Source: Pedobacter sp. Leaf41
GTDB lineage: Bacteria; Bacteroidota; Bacteroidia; Sphingobacteriales; Sphingobacteriaceae
Direction of reading: 5' to 3'
Length of the DNA stretch: 64,000 nt
Assembly (NCBI RefSeq): GCF_001422545.1
Contig: NZ_LMLE01000006.1
Location: 685,295 to 749,294, forward strand
Shown piece after piece: positions 1 through 7,298 of this stretch (within the stretch, counting starts at the first letter, position 1; the number at the start of each line of letters is the position of its first letter). A program made the position numbers and the translations under genes. Under the pieces are notes generated by a model, which saw only the letters and a program-made list of their open reading frames with translations, made no database searches and was not told where the DNA came from.

Positions 1-138
1 TTTAACAGTAGTATCAGCAGTGATAGTAGTATCAGCACCTAAAGTATCTGTACCTTCAGCTTTTTTCTCTGAGTTACAAGCAACAACTGACAAAGATAAA
101 GCGATAGCTAAAAAGCCTAATTTGAATGCATTTTTCAT
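1..138 (-). CDS. Tiny lipoprotein, copy A (3' end cut by window edge)
   Basis: This is the first 46 codons of a small exported lipoprotein, read from an ATG at 138 and running off the left edge. The N-terminus is a short hydrophobic signal peptide ending in a lipobox (VVAC, Cys21), followed by a Lys/Glu segment and a Thr/Asp-rich tail. It is a tandem copy of the gene at 281..439: the two coding sequences are offset by 301 bases. They differ in the visible part at one base, a synonymous Leu codon. The upstream regions are much more diverged but both keep the GGGTTAC/GTATTAA promoter blocks. The function is unknown. The position next to the sigma/protease operon suggests an envelope-stress target protein. 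Confidence is high that it is expressed and lipidated, none for a biochemical role. Confidence 0.8.
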   Translation of the reverse strand, partial: MKNAFKLGFLAIALSLSVVACNSEKKAEGTDTLGADTTITADTTVK

Positions 139-174
139 TTTGAAAATTCGTTTTAGTGATTAATTAATTTACTT

Positions 175-203
175 TTAATACACGAAACCTAAAAAGGTAA
201 CCC
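175..203 (-). promoter_or_regulatory. Putative sigma-factor promoter of lipoprotein copy A
   Basis: Read on the minus strand, GGGTTAC (197-203) is followed after exactly 15 bases by GTATTAA (175-181), about 36 bases before the ATG at 138. The same two blocks occur before copy B and twice before the sigma gene. I infer a promoter (-35/-10) for the sigma factor encoded at 641; this is not an RpoD-type Bacteroidota promoter (TTTG/TAnnTTTG). Confidence 0.65.
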
Positions 204-219
204 GTGAAAATAAAAAAAA

Positions 220-258
220 ATAAAAAAAAGCTTCAGCCCTTAAAGGATTGAAGCTTTT
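220..258 (-). terminator. Intrinsic terminator after lipoprotein copy B
   Basis: A 10-bp perfect stem (226-235 with 249-258, core AGCTTCA/TGAAGCT) with a 13-base loop lies 22 bases past the stop of copy B. On the minus strand it is followed by a long T run. It separates copy B from the promoter of copy A, so each copy is its own transcription unit. Confidence 0.75.
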
Positions 259-280
259 CTATATCTTATTAGACTATCAA

Positions 281-439
281 CTAGTGTTTTACAGTATCAG
301 CTTTAACAGTAGTATCAGCAGTGATAGTAGTATCAGCACCTAAAGTATCTGTACCTTCAGCTTTTTTCTCTGAGTTACAAGCAACAACTGATAAAGATAA
401 AGCGATAGCTAAAAAGCCTAATTTGAATGCATTTTTCAT
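281..439 (-). CDS. Tiny lipoprotein, copy B (52 aa)
   Basis: A complete 52-residue lipoprotein precursor. I chose the ATG at 439 because it starts directly with a Lys-containing N-region and a hydrophobic stretch (residues 6-18) that leads to the lipobox cysteine Cys21. An upstream in-frame start would add 24 residues that read through the promoter. The mature part is about 31 residues, rich in Thr, Asp and Lys, with a repeated ADTT/ADTV pattern near the C-terminus and a final His. It is the twin of the gene at 1..138. The promoter blocks at 471-499 place the transcription start some 25 bases upstream of the ATG. No known domain is visible. Tail repeats of this kind are common in small Bacteroidota lipoproteins of unknown role. 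Confidence 0.8.
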   Translation of the reverse strand: MKNAFKLGFLAIALSLSVVACNSEKKAEGTDTLGADTTITADTTVKADTVKH

Positions 440-470
440 TTTTGAATTTTTTAAGTAATTAATTTTCTTG

Positions 471-499
471 TTAATGCCGCAAAGGTAAAAAGGTAACCC
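471..499 (-). promoter_or_regulatory. Putative sigma-factor promoter of lipoprotein copy B
   Basis: On the minus strand GGGTTAC (493-499), 15 bases, then GCATTAA (471-477). Spacing is identical to that of copy A although the sequence between is largely different, which argues that the blocks are under selection. Confidence 0.65.
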
Positions 500-539
500 A
501 ACAATTTTCAAAAAAATGAAAATATTTTTTATCCGGCTT

Positions 540-569
540 GGGTTACCACATTTGTGGAGATTGTATTAA
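540..569 (+). promoter_or_regulatory. Putative autoregulated promoter P1 of the sigma operon
   Basis: GGGTTAC (540-546), 16-base spacer, GTATTAA (563-569). The implied transcript would start near 576 and have a leader of about 65 bases before the GTG at 641. It matches the blocks before the lipoprotein genes, so the sigma factor probably activates its own operon. Confidence 0.6.
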
Positions 570-608
570 GTAATGATAGTAGCTATAAATAATTTTTTAT
601 CTAATATT

Positions 609-637
609 GGGTTACTATTTTTAGAAAAATGTATTAA
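609..637 (+). promoter_or_regulatory. Second copy of the sigma promoter motif, abutting the start codon
   Basis: GGGTTAC (609-615), 15-base spacer, GTATTAA (631-637). It lies so close to the GTG at 641 that a transcript from it would be leaderless or start inside the gene. It could be a second promoter, or a site where the sigma factor occupies its own leader. Confidence 0.5.
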
Positions 638-640
638 CTA

Positions 641-1207
641 GTGAATAACAGTTTAAAGAGTTCAGTTCCAACAGATAGAGAGGTTATTTTAGGTATTCTA
701 AATAACTCTGAAGATACACTTAACAAGTTATACAAGGCTTATTATACAATGGTTTTGCAGTTTATTCTCAATAATAATGGAGATGAAGATGATGCAAAAG
801 ATGTTTACCAGGAGGCTATAATAATTTTATATAACAAAATTAAGGAAGGTAATTTTGAACTCAGTAGCAAGCTTAAAACATATATTTATTCAGTTTGCAG
901 GCGTATTTGGCTTAAAAAGTTAAGCTTAAATAGTAAAAAAGCCGGCAACATTACTGATTACGAAGATGTTTTAATTGTTGAGGAAGATGTGGAGGAGCAC
1001 GAGGAAAAGGATTTGCAATTTGTTAAAATGCAATCCGCCCTTGATCATTTGGGCGAACCTTGCAAAACCATTATTCAGGATTTTTATATCCACAATTTAT
1101 CCATGCAGGATATTTGCGAAAAGTTTGGTTATACCAATACTGATAACGCAAAAACACAAAAGTATAAATGCCTGCAAAGGTTAAAGAAAATATTTTTTCA
1201 ACCATAG
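641..1207 (+). CDS. ECF-type RNA polymerase sigma factor
   Basis: A 188-residue sigma-70 family protein of ECF size. Region 2 lies at about residues 25-95, with the acidic core-binding stretch DDAKDVYQEA at 50-59. Region 4 lies at about 133-185, with a helix-turn-helix around LSMQDICEKFGYTN. No region 1 or 3 is present. The start is GTG at 641: an in-frame TAA sits at 635-637 and the next in-frame ATG falls inside region 2. The gene is followed after 8 bases by the anti-sigma/protease fusion, so the two are an operon. Two copies of the GGGTTAC/GTATTAA motif precede it, which suggests autoregulation. The family assignment is firm; the signal it answers to is inferred to be envelope stress from the partner gene. 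Confidence 0.88.
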   Translation: MNNSLKSSVPTDREVILGILNNSEDTLNKLYKAYYTMVLQFILNNNGDEDDAKDVYQEAIIILYNKIKEGNFELSSKLKTYIYSVCRRIWLKKLSLNSKKAGNITDYEDVLIVEEDVEEHEEKDLQFVKMQSALDHLGEPCKTIIQDFYIHNLSMQDICEKFGYTNTDNAKTQKYKCLQRLKKIFFQP

Positions 1208-1215
1208 TAATTGAA

Positions 1216-2316
1216 ATGAGAAACGATTTGGAGTTAGATGCAATTATTGAAGATTATCTTTTAGGTAAACTTAATCCACAGGAAACAGAAGCCTTTGAAA
1301 CTTTGCGCCGTAATGATGCAGCAGTTGATCATAAGGTGGTTTCACATAAATTCTTTTTAGAATCGATGGAGGTGTTTGCTGCGCAATCACGCTTAAAAGA
1401 TCAGTTGAATACCATTCATAGTGAGATCGATGTAGAAGGCTTGGCTTCGGCTTTAAGGCCTCATCCATCAAAAGTGGTTCAATTATGGAGAAAACATAAA
1501 TCTGCCATTGCTGTAGCCGCTTCGTTTTTAGTATTGTCGCTGGTTTCAGTTTATTCTATTCAGCATAACTCGAAACAGAAAGAACAACTTGTTTTATTGA
1601 GTAATCAGGTTAATAAAGCCATTAAAACGCAAAATAATTTAATCAGAAAAATTAATAATACCACCAATACAACTGGTAAACCTGCTGTACAAAATAGCTT
1701 TGGTGGTACTGGGTTTGCCATATCTACAAATGGTTACATTTTAACAAATCTTCATGTAATCAACGGCGCAGATTCTTTATATGTTCAAAACAATAAAGGC
1801 GAATCTTTCAAAGTGAAATCAATTTACACCGATTCGCAAAATGATATAGCTATTCTAAAAATCAGCGATAAAAACTTTAGCCATCTTTCTTCTATTCCAT
1901 ATTCGATTAAAAAAACAACAAGTAGTATTGGCGAAACGGTTTATACATTAGGCTATCCGAAGGATGATGCTGTTTTAGGTGAGGGATATGTAAGTTCGAA
2001 AAATGGATTTATTGGTGATACTACGCAATATCAGGTATCTATCCCTGTGAATCCAGGTAACAGTGGCGGACCGCTGCTTGATAATAATGGCAACTTGGTT
2101 GGTATTATCAGTGGAAAACCCGATCAAACAGAGGGCGCAGCTTTTGCTATCAAATCAAAATATATCTTAGAAGCGATGAGAGCAATTCCTCAAGATTCTT
2201 TAGGCACAAATAAACTATCAGCAAGTAGTAAAAAGAGTTTGCTTTCTGGTTTAAAACGTACGAAGCAAATTGAAAAATTGCAAGATTATGTATTCATGAT
2301 TAAAGTTTATAATTAA
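1216..2316 (+). CDS. Membrane anti-sigma-like protein fused to HtrA/trypsin-like serine protease
   Basis: A 366-residue protein counted from the ATG at 1216; an earlier in-frame ATG at 1168 lies inside the sigma gene and is less likely. Residues 1-92 are acidic and helical and begin like many Bacteroidota anti-sigma proteins (DYLLGKLNPQETEAF). One transmembrane helix follows at about 96-115, then a coiled-coil-like linker to about 150. A trypsin fold fills 160-310 with the full triad: His180 in TNLHV, Asp210 in QNDIA and Ser283 in GNSGGP. No PDZ domain follows, unlike DegP/DegS. The topology implies a cytoplasmic sigma-binding part and a periplasmic protease in one chain. The protease could act on a partner or on the protein itself to release sigma. 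The sigma-binding role is inferred from operon position and the N-terminal resemblance. Confidence 0.8.
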   Translation: MRNDLELDAIIEDYLLGKLNPQETEAFETLRRNDAAVDHKVVSHKFFLESMEVFAAQSRLKDQLNTIHSEIDVEGLASALRPHPSKVVQLWRKHKSAIAVAASFLVLSLVSVYSIQHNSKQKEQLVLLSNQVNKAIKTQNNLIRKINNTTNTTGKPAVQNSFGGTGFAISTNGYILTNLHVINGADSLYVQNNKGESFKVKSIYTDSQNDIAILKISDKNFSHLSSIPYSIKKTTSSIGETVYTLGYPKDDAVLGEGYVSSKNGFIGDTTQYQVSIPVNPGNSGGPLLDNNGNLVGIISGKPDQTEGAAFAIKSKYILEAMRAIPQDSLGTNKLSASSKKSLLSGLKRTKQIEKLQDYVFMIKVYN

Positions 2317-2341
2317 TTACCCAAACAAATTAATATTCTTG

Positions 2342-2374
2342 AAACCCTGTTGATTAACCTCTTCAGGGTTTTTT
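2342..2374 (+). terminator. Intrinsic terminator of the sigma/protease operon
   Basis: An 8-bp stem AAACCCTG (2342-2349) with CAGGGTTT (2364-2371), 14-base loop, followed by Ts. It begins 26 bases after the stop of the protease fusion. Confidence 0.75.
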
Positions 2375-2438
2375 GTTGCAATTATAATTTCAGTGTATTA
2401 AAATAATACAAAGCCTATGTATTTAGTATAGTAATGTT

Positions 2439-2446
2439 TAGATTTG
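2439..2446 (+). promoter_or_regulatory. Candidate -7 element of the peroxiredoxin promoter
   Basis: TAGATTTG matches the Bacteroidota TAnnTTTG element and lies 28 bases before the ATG of the peroxiredoxin gene. The matching -33 position holds only TATG, so the site is plausible but not strong. Confidence 0.35.
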
Positions 2447-2474
2447 TTTAAATCAACTATAAAATAAGAATATT

Positions 2475-3110
2475 ATGAGTATAAGATTAGGCGATACCGC
2501 ACCAAATTTTCAAGCAAATACTTCCATTGGCGAAATAGATTTTTACGATTACCTGGGCGATAGCTGGGGTGTTTTGTTTTCTCACCCGGCAGATTACACA
2601 CCCGTTTGCACTACTGAACTTGGGCGCACAGCTGCACTGAAAGATGAATTTGAAAAGCGTAATGTAAAAGTCTTGGCTATTAGTGTAGATACTGCTGAAT
2701 CACACAAAGGTTGGATTAGTGATATTAATGAAACGCAGAACACCTCTGTTGAATTTCCAATTATTGCTGACCCTGATAGAGTTGTTGCTAATTTGTATGA
2801 CATGATTCATCCCAATGCATCAGAAACTTTAACCGTTCGTTCTCTCTTTATCATTAGCCCTGATAAAAAAGTCAAGCTGATCATTACTTATCCAGCCTCG
2901 ACAGGTAGGAATTTTAACGAGGTGTTGAGGGTAATCGATTCCCTTCAACTAACTGCAAAATATAGTGTGGCAACACCAGCCGATTGGAAAGATGGCGAAG
3001 ATGTAATTGTGGTAAACAGTATAAAAACAGAAGATATACCTGCAAAATTTCCGAAAGGACACCAGGTGATTAAGCCATATTTGCGTACAACACCTCAGCC
3101 TAACAAGTAA
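2475..3110 (+). CDS. 1-Cys peroxiredoxin (Prx6-like)
   Basis: A 211-residue thiol peroxidase that reduces hydrogen peroxide and organic hydroperoxides in the cytoplasm. The AhpC/TSA fold is clear, with the active-site motif DYTPVCTTELG and peroxidatic Cys45 preceded by Thr42 and Pro43. No other cysteine occurs in the protein, so it is a true 1-Cys enzyme that needs an external thiol for recycling. The long C-terminal part (SVATPADWKDGEDVIV and onward) is the Prx6-type dimerisation domain, and the length fits the family. It is a monocistronic gene between the terminator at 2342 and the cold-shock gene. No signal peptide is seen. Its position next to a stress sigma operon is suggestive, but no GGGTTAC motif was seen before it. 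Confidence 0.93.
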   Translation: MSIRLGDTAPNFQANTSIGEIDFYDYLGDSWGVLFSHPADYTPVCTTELGRTAALKDEFEKRNVKVLAISVDTAESHKGWISDINETQNTSVEFPIIADPDRVVANLYDMIHPNASETLTVRSLFIISPDKKVKLIITYPASTGRNFNEVLRVIDSLQLTAKYSVATPADWKDGEDVIVVNSIKTEDIPAKFPKGHQVIKPYLRTTPQPNK

Positions 3111-3164
3111 TTTCGTGAATCAGTGATTTTGTTCGCAACATTTTTGTTGAGTTGCGCCAGTTAG

Positions 3165-3195
3165 GTTGTTTTAAGGTTGCAAATTATTATATTTG
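3165..3195 (+). promoter_or_regulatory. Candidate promoter of the cold-shock gene, giving a long leader
   Basis: GTTG (3165-3168), a 19-base spacer and TATATTTG (3188-3195) fit the Bacteroidota -33/-7 pattern. Transcription would begin near 3200 and leave an AT-rich leader of about 120 bases. Long leaders are typical of cold-shock genes. No strong hairpin was seen in it. Confidence 0.4.
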
Positions 3196-3318
3196 ATAGT
3201 TTTGTTTCGGAATTGGCGCTTAATCTGGTTGTTTGCTTATTTATTTGATAAAAAATGATTAATTAAGAGGTGAATCAAAGCATAAGGGTTTATTTTTTTA
3301 TACAATTTTTTATTTTTT

Positions 3319-3516
3319 ATGGCAACCGGAAAAGTTAAGTGGTTCAATACGCAAAAAGGCTTTGGATTTATTGTTCAAGAAGACAACAAGGATTTATTTG
3401 TCCATTTTAAAGATGTTTTGGGCGGAATTGAAAGCATCAAAGAGAATGACACAGTAGAATTTGAAGTAGCTGAAGGCAGAAAAGGTTTACAAGCAGTAAA
3501 CGTTAAAAAGATTTAA
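3319..3516 (+). CDS. Cold-shock domain protein (CspA family)
   Basis: A 65-residue single cold-shock domain, the usual length for the family. It binds single-stranded RNA/DNA through the surface motifs RNP1 (KGFGFIVQ, residues 13-20) and RNP2 (LFVHF, 26-30), and it melts RNA structure at low temperature or in general growth. The opening MATGKVKWFN is canonical. It stands alone, with an AT-rich leader upstream and a terminator just downstream. Which of the several Csp paralogues usual in Bacteroidota this is cannot be told from the sequence, so I give no gene symbol. Confidence 0.95.
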   Translation: MATGKVKWFNTQKGFGFIVQEDNKDLFVHFKDVLGGIESIKENDTVEFEVAEGRKGLQAVNVKKI

Positions 3517-3551
3517 GCGAACATATATAAACTTAATCATCCTCACATTAG

Positions 3552-3574
3552 GCCTTTCTATGGAGAGGCTTTTT
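3552..3574 (+). terminator. Short terminator after the cold-shock gene
   Basis: GCCT (3552-3555) pairs with AGGC (3566-3569) and further bases can stack, followed by TTTTT. It is a weak stem, but in the right place 35 bases after the stop and just before the convergent methyltransferase gene. Confidence 0.5.
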
Positions 3575-3579
3575 GCGTT

Positions 3580-4764
3580 TTAGTAATATTGAAGAATAGT
3601 TGATTCTAGGATAATGTTATTCCCTGAAATATCTTTGGTGAAAATAAGGAACTCATCTTTCCCCGCTTTTATTTTATACTTTTTAGCTAAATCTTCTGGT
3701 TTTGCAGGGTAGTTTCTTACGATAATATTTCCAATTAAAGCTGAGCCTTTTTTCAAATCTTTGGCTGATAAAATTTCATTTATCATAAATATTCTTCCAG
3801 GAAAATCGGTGTTTAGTTTTGCGGAGGTATAGAGTTGTGTTTGCGGATGAAGTTTCCTTAAACCAAATCTTTCTCCTATCAGATTAAAGGCACCTGATTT
3901 AAGTAATGCTGCATCCGGCTCATATAAATAATCTTGTGGTAAAACACTTTCGATAAAAGTGGTGGAGATATTTGATTCATGTTGTAGAAAAGAAAAGGTT
4001 TTTTCAGTATCGTTTATGGTAACAGCATGAATTTTTACTTCTTTATCCGAGTTGCTGTCGATAACCCAAAGCAATTCCTTACACTCGTTTTTTACACTTA
4101 CAATATGTATTTCACTTATGTTTTTTAATTCTGATAAACCTGCTGAAATGTCTAGTAGCGGAGCGGTTTTAATGATAATCCTTGATGATTTCGATAACAA
4201 TAAATCAAGATTGCTAACTACGTCTGGTGTACAATCTTTCAGCATGAAAACTTTGCCGCTATCAACTCTTCTTGCTGGATCTACATAAATGGTATCGAAA
4301 CTTTTTGGCGTTGTTCTCAAGTATTCGATTCCATCGCCAGCAAAAAAACCGATGTTTTTGACATTTAAAATCGATGCATTATATTCAGCAAGCTGCGATA
4401 GATCGTCATTGTATTCAACATGCGTTACCTCTTTGATTTCATGCGCAAAGTAATACGCATCTACGCCAAAACCGCCAGTTATATCGATCAAAGTATTGCC
4501 TTTTGCAAGTTTTGCTTTGTATTTGGCGGTAACTTCTGATGAGGTTTGCTCAATCGAGAGTGGCGCTGGATAATAGATTTTTGGTGTGTTGTACCAGGTA
4601 ATCAATTTCTTTTGTGCTTTTTTCTTTGCACTAATCTGTTGAGCCAGTTCAACGGAAGAAACTTTTTCAAAACTACTTTTAGACAAAACAATTTTATTTA
4701 CATCAGCATCAAGGTTTGCATCGATGTATTTTTGAGTTGCATCATCTAAAATATTTTTGTTCAT
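3580..4764 (-). CDS. Class I SAM-dependent methyltransferase, THUMP-like/PG_1098 type
   Basis: A 394-residue protein. The centre holds a Rossmann methyltransferase core: the SAM-binding motif LIDITGGFGVDAYYFA near residues 92-107 and YVDPARR near 162-168, the latter resembling the catalytic DPAR region of this family. The N-terminal 80 residues are helical and the C-terminal third resembles the THUMP-like end found in Bacteroidota homologues such as Porphyromonas PG_1098. The substrate is not known; a nucleic acid, probably RNA, is the likely target. It is read convergently to the cold-shock gene. It begins a few bases downstream of the aspartokinase stop, so it is probably last in a four-gene minus-strand operon (yggS-like, GNAT, aspartokinase, methyltransferase). 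Confidence 0.82.
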   Translation of the reverse strand: MNKNILDDATQKYIDANLDADVNKIVLSKSSFEKVSSVELAQQISAKKKAQKKLITWYNTPKIYYPAPLSIEQTSSEVTAKYKAKLAKGNTLIDITGGFGVDAYYFAHEIKEVTHVEYNDDLSQLAEYNASILNVKNIGFFAGDGIEYLRTTPKSFDTIYVDPARRVDSGKVFMLKDCTPDVVSNLDLLLSKSSRIIIKTAPLLDISAGLSELKNISEIHIVSVKNECKELLWVIDSNSDKEVKIHAVTINDTEKTFSFLQHESNISTTFIESVLPQDYLYEPDAALLKSGAFNLIGERFGLRKLHPQTQLYTSAKLNTDFPGRIFMINEILSAKDLKKGSALIGNIIVRNYPAKPEDLAKKYKIKAGKDEFLIFTKDISGNNIILESTILQYY

Positions 4765-4780
4765 CCTTTTTAAGTATCAC

Positions 4781-6061
4781 TTAATTTGAGGCAAATTTAC
4801 CTTTACCCCTCATTACCATTTGGCAGGTATGACGGCTTTTAACCTCTAATAAAATATCTTTATCAACCGTAACCCGATCAATCGTATTTTGATTGTAATA
4901 TCTAATGGTAACTAATTCCAGGCCTTTATTATATTTTACCGTAAATTCTGCTGATAGGTCTTTAATCAGTTTTTCAATCTGGGCCGGATGATCATCAACA
5001 CTAACAGAAAAGCTAATGGCGGAATTCAGCATGGTGTTGATTTTGATTTTATGCTTGTGAAAGAGTTCGAAAATGTTGCTCAAATTTTCTTCAATAATAA
5101 ATGAATAGTCTTTCGGAAAGATAGAAATTAACGCCTGATTTACTTTGAAGATAAAAGAGGGGATGGGTAGGGGATTGTTCTCGCCCGTAATCGCAGTACC
5201 TGATCCTTCTGGCTGAATAAATGATTTAACCAATAAAGGAATCCCTTTATTTTGTAATGGTTTAATGGTTTTCGGATGAATAACAGTTGCGCCATAATAA
5301 GTCAGTTCAATCGCATCATGATAAGATAATTGCGGAATTTTCTCTGTCTCATCGAACCATTTAGGGTCAGCATTCAAAACCCCGGGTACATCTTTCCAAA
5401 TGGTTAGTGCAGCGGCATCAAGGCAGGATGCAAAAATTGCAGCAGAATAATCAGAGCCTTCCCTACCTAGCGTGGTCGTATAATTTTCGCTTGTTCCACC
5501 GATAAAACCTTGGGTAACCACAATGTTCTCTGCTAATATCGGCACCAGGTCACGCTGAATAATTTGATTTGTTTTTAGCCAATCTACTTTCCCTTCCCGA
5601 TAGGTGTTGTCGGTTTGGATGTAATTTCTGGCGTCAACCCAAAGTGATTTATTCCCGGTTTCATTCAGCCATGCCGCTACAATTTTAGTTGAAACTACCT
5701 CGCCAATGGAAACAATCTGATCGTAAATATAGTCGACGTCATTATCGGGTTCGTCTTCAATCAACCAATCAATTTCTACGAAAGAATTTGCTACGTCATT
5801 ATAAACCGGATTTGCTCTGCCTTCAAAAAGCGCTTCTATTATCTGAAAGTGAAAATTTTTTATCTCATCGAAAATAGCATGTGTTTCGTCACCCTGTGAT
5901 AAATAGGCTTTGGTTAAATCTTCCAATTGATTAGTGATTTTTCCCATTGCGGAAACCACAATCACAAGGTTTCCTTTTCTATAATCATGAACAATAGTGG
6001 CTAAATTTCTTACCCCTGCCGCATCCCTAACCGATGCACCCCCAAACTTAAAAATATCCAT
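4781..6061 (-). CDS. Aspartate kinase, monofunctional
   Basis: A 426-residue enzyme that phosphorylates aspartate, the first step towards lysine, threonine, methionine and diaminopimelate. The N-terminus MDIFKFGGASV is the kinase signature KFGG. The motif TTLGREGSDYSAA near residue 214 is the nucleotide-binding region of the amino-acid kinase fold. A shorter C-terminal regulatory part, about residues 310-426, is ACT-like. No homoserine dehydrogenase domain is fused, in contrast to ThrA. The stop of the GNAT gene lies one base upstream of the start, which implies co-transcription. The feedback inhibitor cannot be predicted from this reading. Confidence 0.92.
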   Translation of the reverse strand: MDIFKFGGASVRDAAGVRNLATIVHDYRKGNLVIVVSAMGKITNQLEDLTKAYLSQGDETHAIFDEIKNFHFQIIEALFEGRANPVYNDVANSFVEIDWLIEDEPDNDVDYIYDQIVSIGEVVSTKIVAAWLNETGNKSLWVDARNYIQTDNTYREGKVDWLKTNQIIQRDLVPILAENIVVTQGFIGGTSENYTTTLGREGSDYSAAIFASCLDAAALTIWKDVPGVLNADPKWFDETEKIPQLSYHDAIELTYYGATVIHPKTIKPLQNKGIPLLVKSFIQPEGSGTAITGENNPLPIPSFIFKVNQALISIFPKDYSFIIEENLSNIFELFHKHKIKINTMLNSAISFSVSVDDHPAQIEKLIKDLSAEFTVKYNKGLELVTIRYYNQNTIDRVTVDKDILLEVKSRHTCQMVMRGKGKFASN

Positions 6062-6062
6062 A

Positions 6063-6530
6063 TTAAAGTGCCTTTACTTGTTCTTTAGAAAGTGCTGCAT
6101 TTAACCAGCCACTTTCTAAATGTGCTGTATATTTATTGTAAAAATTTATTGCCGGCTCATTCCAATCCAATACCTGCCAAACCATTCCGGTATATTTTTC
6201 ACTTTTGGCTTCTTCAATCACCTTTTCAAAAAGTACTTTACCTATACCTTTGCCACGCATTTCTTCTGTTACGATAAAATCTTCTAAGTATAATCTACAA
6301 CCTTTCCAGGTAGAGTATCTCGTGTAAAATAAGGCGAAACCTACAATTTCCGTATCTACTTCTGCAACGAAAGCTTTCCAAACAGGATTTTCTCCAAAAC
6401 CAGCATCGATAAAGTGATTAATATCTACGGTTACCTCTTCGGGAGCTTTTTCATATACAGCCAGTTCATGGATCAATTCCAAAATCCTTGGGCAATCATC
6501 TGCTTTGGCTATTCTAATATTTAAGTTCAT
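6063..6530 (-). CDS. GNAT N-acetyltransferase, SSAT-like
   Basis: A 155-residue GCN5-related acetyltransferase with the acetyl-CoA loop RGKGIGK preceded by YLEDFIVTEEM. The aromatic/Asn region WNEPAINFYNKY is typical of diamine (spermidine/spermine-type) acetyltransferases. Similar small enzymes acetylate polyamines or thialysine, but the substrate here is only a family-based guess. The start codon overlaps the stop of the YggS-like gene by one base and the aspartokinase follows one base later. The three genes therefore form a tight operon without an obvious pathway link. Confidence 0.85.
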   Translation of the reverse strand: MNLNIRIAKADDCPRILELIHELAVYEKAPEEVTVDINHFIDAGFGENPVWKAFVAEVDTEIVGFALFYTRYSTWKGCRLYLEDFIVTEEMRGKGIGKVLFEKVIEEAKSEKYTGMVWQVLDWNEPAINFYNKYTAHLESGWLNAALSKEQVKAL

Positions 6531-7228
6531 TAGTTTGGCGATATATTTTTAAAATGCTTGATTATTCTCTTACCGAAAATACTGCTTCCTATACGAACCA
6601 TTGTACTCCCTTCTTCTATGGCAATTTTGTAGTCAGCGCTCATGCCTGTTGAGATCTCCTTAAAAGAAGCTTCGTTCGGAAAAAAACTAGCCTTAACGCC
6701 ATCAAAAAAGACTCTAAGTTCATGAAATTCGATCGTGATCTGTTTTTCATTTTTGGTGTTTGTAGCAATACCCATCAAACCAACTATGCGAATATTTTTA
6801 AGCTGCTGATATTCATCAGACCTTAATAGTTCAATCACTTCATCATAGCCCAAGCCAAATTTAGTATCTTCATCAGCAATGTAAACTTGTAATAAACAAT
6901 CAATTACTCGTTTGTTCTTCAAAGCTTGCTTATTAATTTCCTGAAGAAGTTTAAGACTGTCGACACCGTGTATCATCTTTACAAAGGGTGCAATATATTT
7001 CACCTTATTGGTTTGAAGATGACCAATTAAATGCCATTCAATATCCTTTGGAAGCTTTTCTTCCTTTTCCACCATTTCCTGTACATGGTTTTCGCCAAAA
7101 ATACGTTGTCCGGCATTGTAAGCCTCTTGGACAACTTCCACTGTTTGTGTTTTTGAAACAGCAATCAGCTTAACTCCGACAGACTCTACTTCGCTTTTAT
7201 ATTGTTTAAGATTATCAGCTATGCTCAT
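6530..7228 (-). CDS. YggS-family pyridoxal phosphate homeostasis protein
   Basis: A 232-residue single-domain protein with the alanine-racemase-like TIM barrel that binds PLP. The family lysine is Lys26 in LIAVSKTQT. The motifs FGENHVQEMVEKE, EWHLIGHLQTNK and GLMGIAT, and the C-terminal STGMSADYKIAIEEGSTMVRIGSSIFG, are all diagnostic. The proteins keep free PLP and amino/keto-acid balance and have no known enzymatic reaction. It is the first gene of the minus-strand operon and is divergent from the DUF4296 gene across a 70-base gap that must hold both promoters. Confidence 0.93.
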   Translation of the reverse strand: MSIADNLKQYKSEVESVGVKLIAVSKTQTVEVVQEAYNAGQRIFGENHVQEMVEKEEKLPKDIEWHLIGHLQTNKVKYIAPFVKMIHGVDSLKLLQEINKQALKNKRVIDCLLQVYIADEDTKFGLGYDEVIELLRSDEYQQLKNIRIVGLMGIATNTKNEKQITIEFHELRVFFDGVKASFFPNEASFKEISTGMSADYKIAIEEGSTMVRIGSSIFGKRIIKHFKNISPN

Positions 7229-7298
7229 TTATAACTATTTTTGGGTAAAATTAACAACCTTGCTGCAATTTGGGCAAAAAAATAATGTTTAATTAATA

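Noticed and set aside
1168..1215. Earlier ATG for the anti-sigma/protease fusion
   Set aside because: It lies inside the sigma coding sequence in another frame and adds 16 residues before the typical MRNDLELD start.
3134..3156. Inverted pair CGCAAC/GTTGCG after the peroxiredoxin gene as terminator
   Set aside because: The stem is short and no T run follows it closely; left uncalled.
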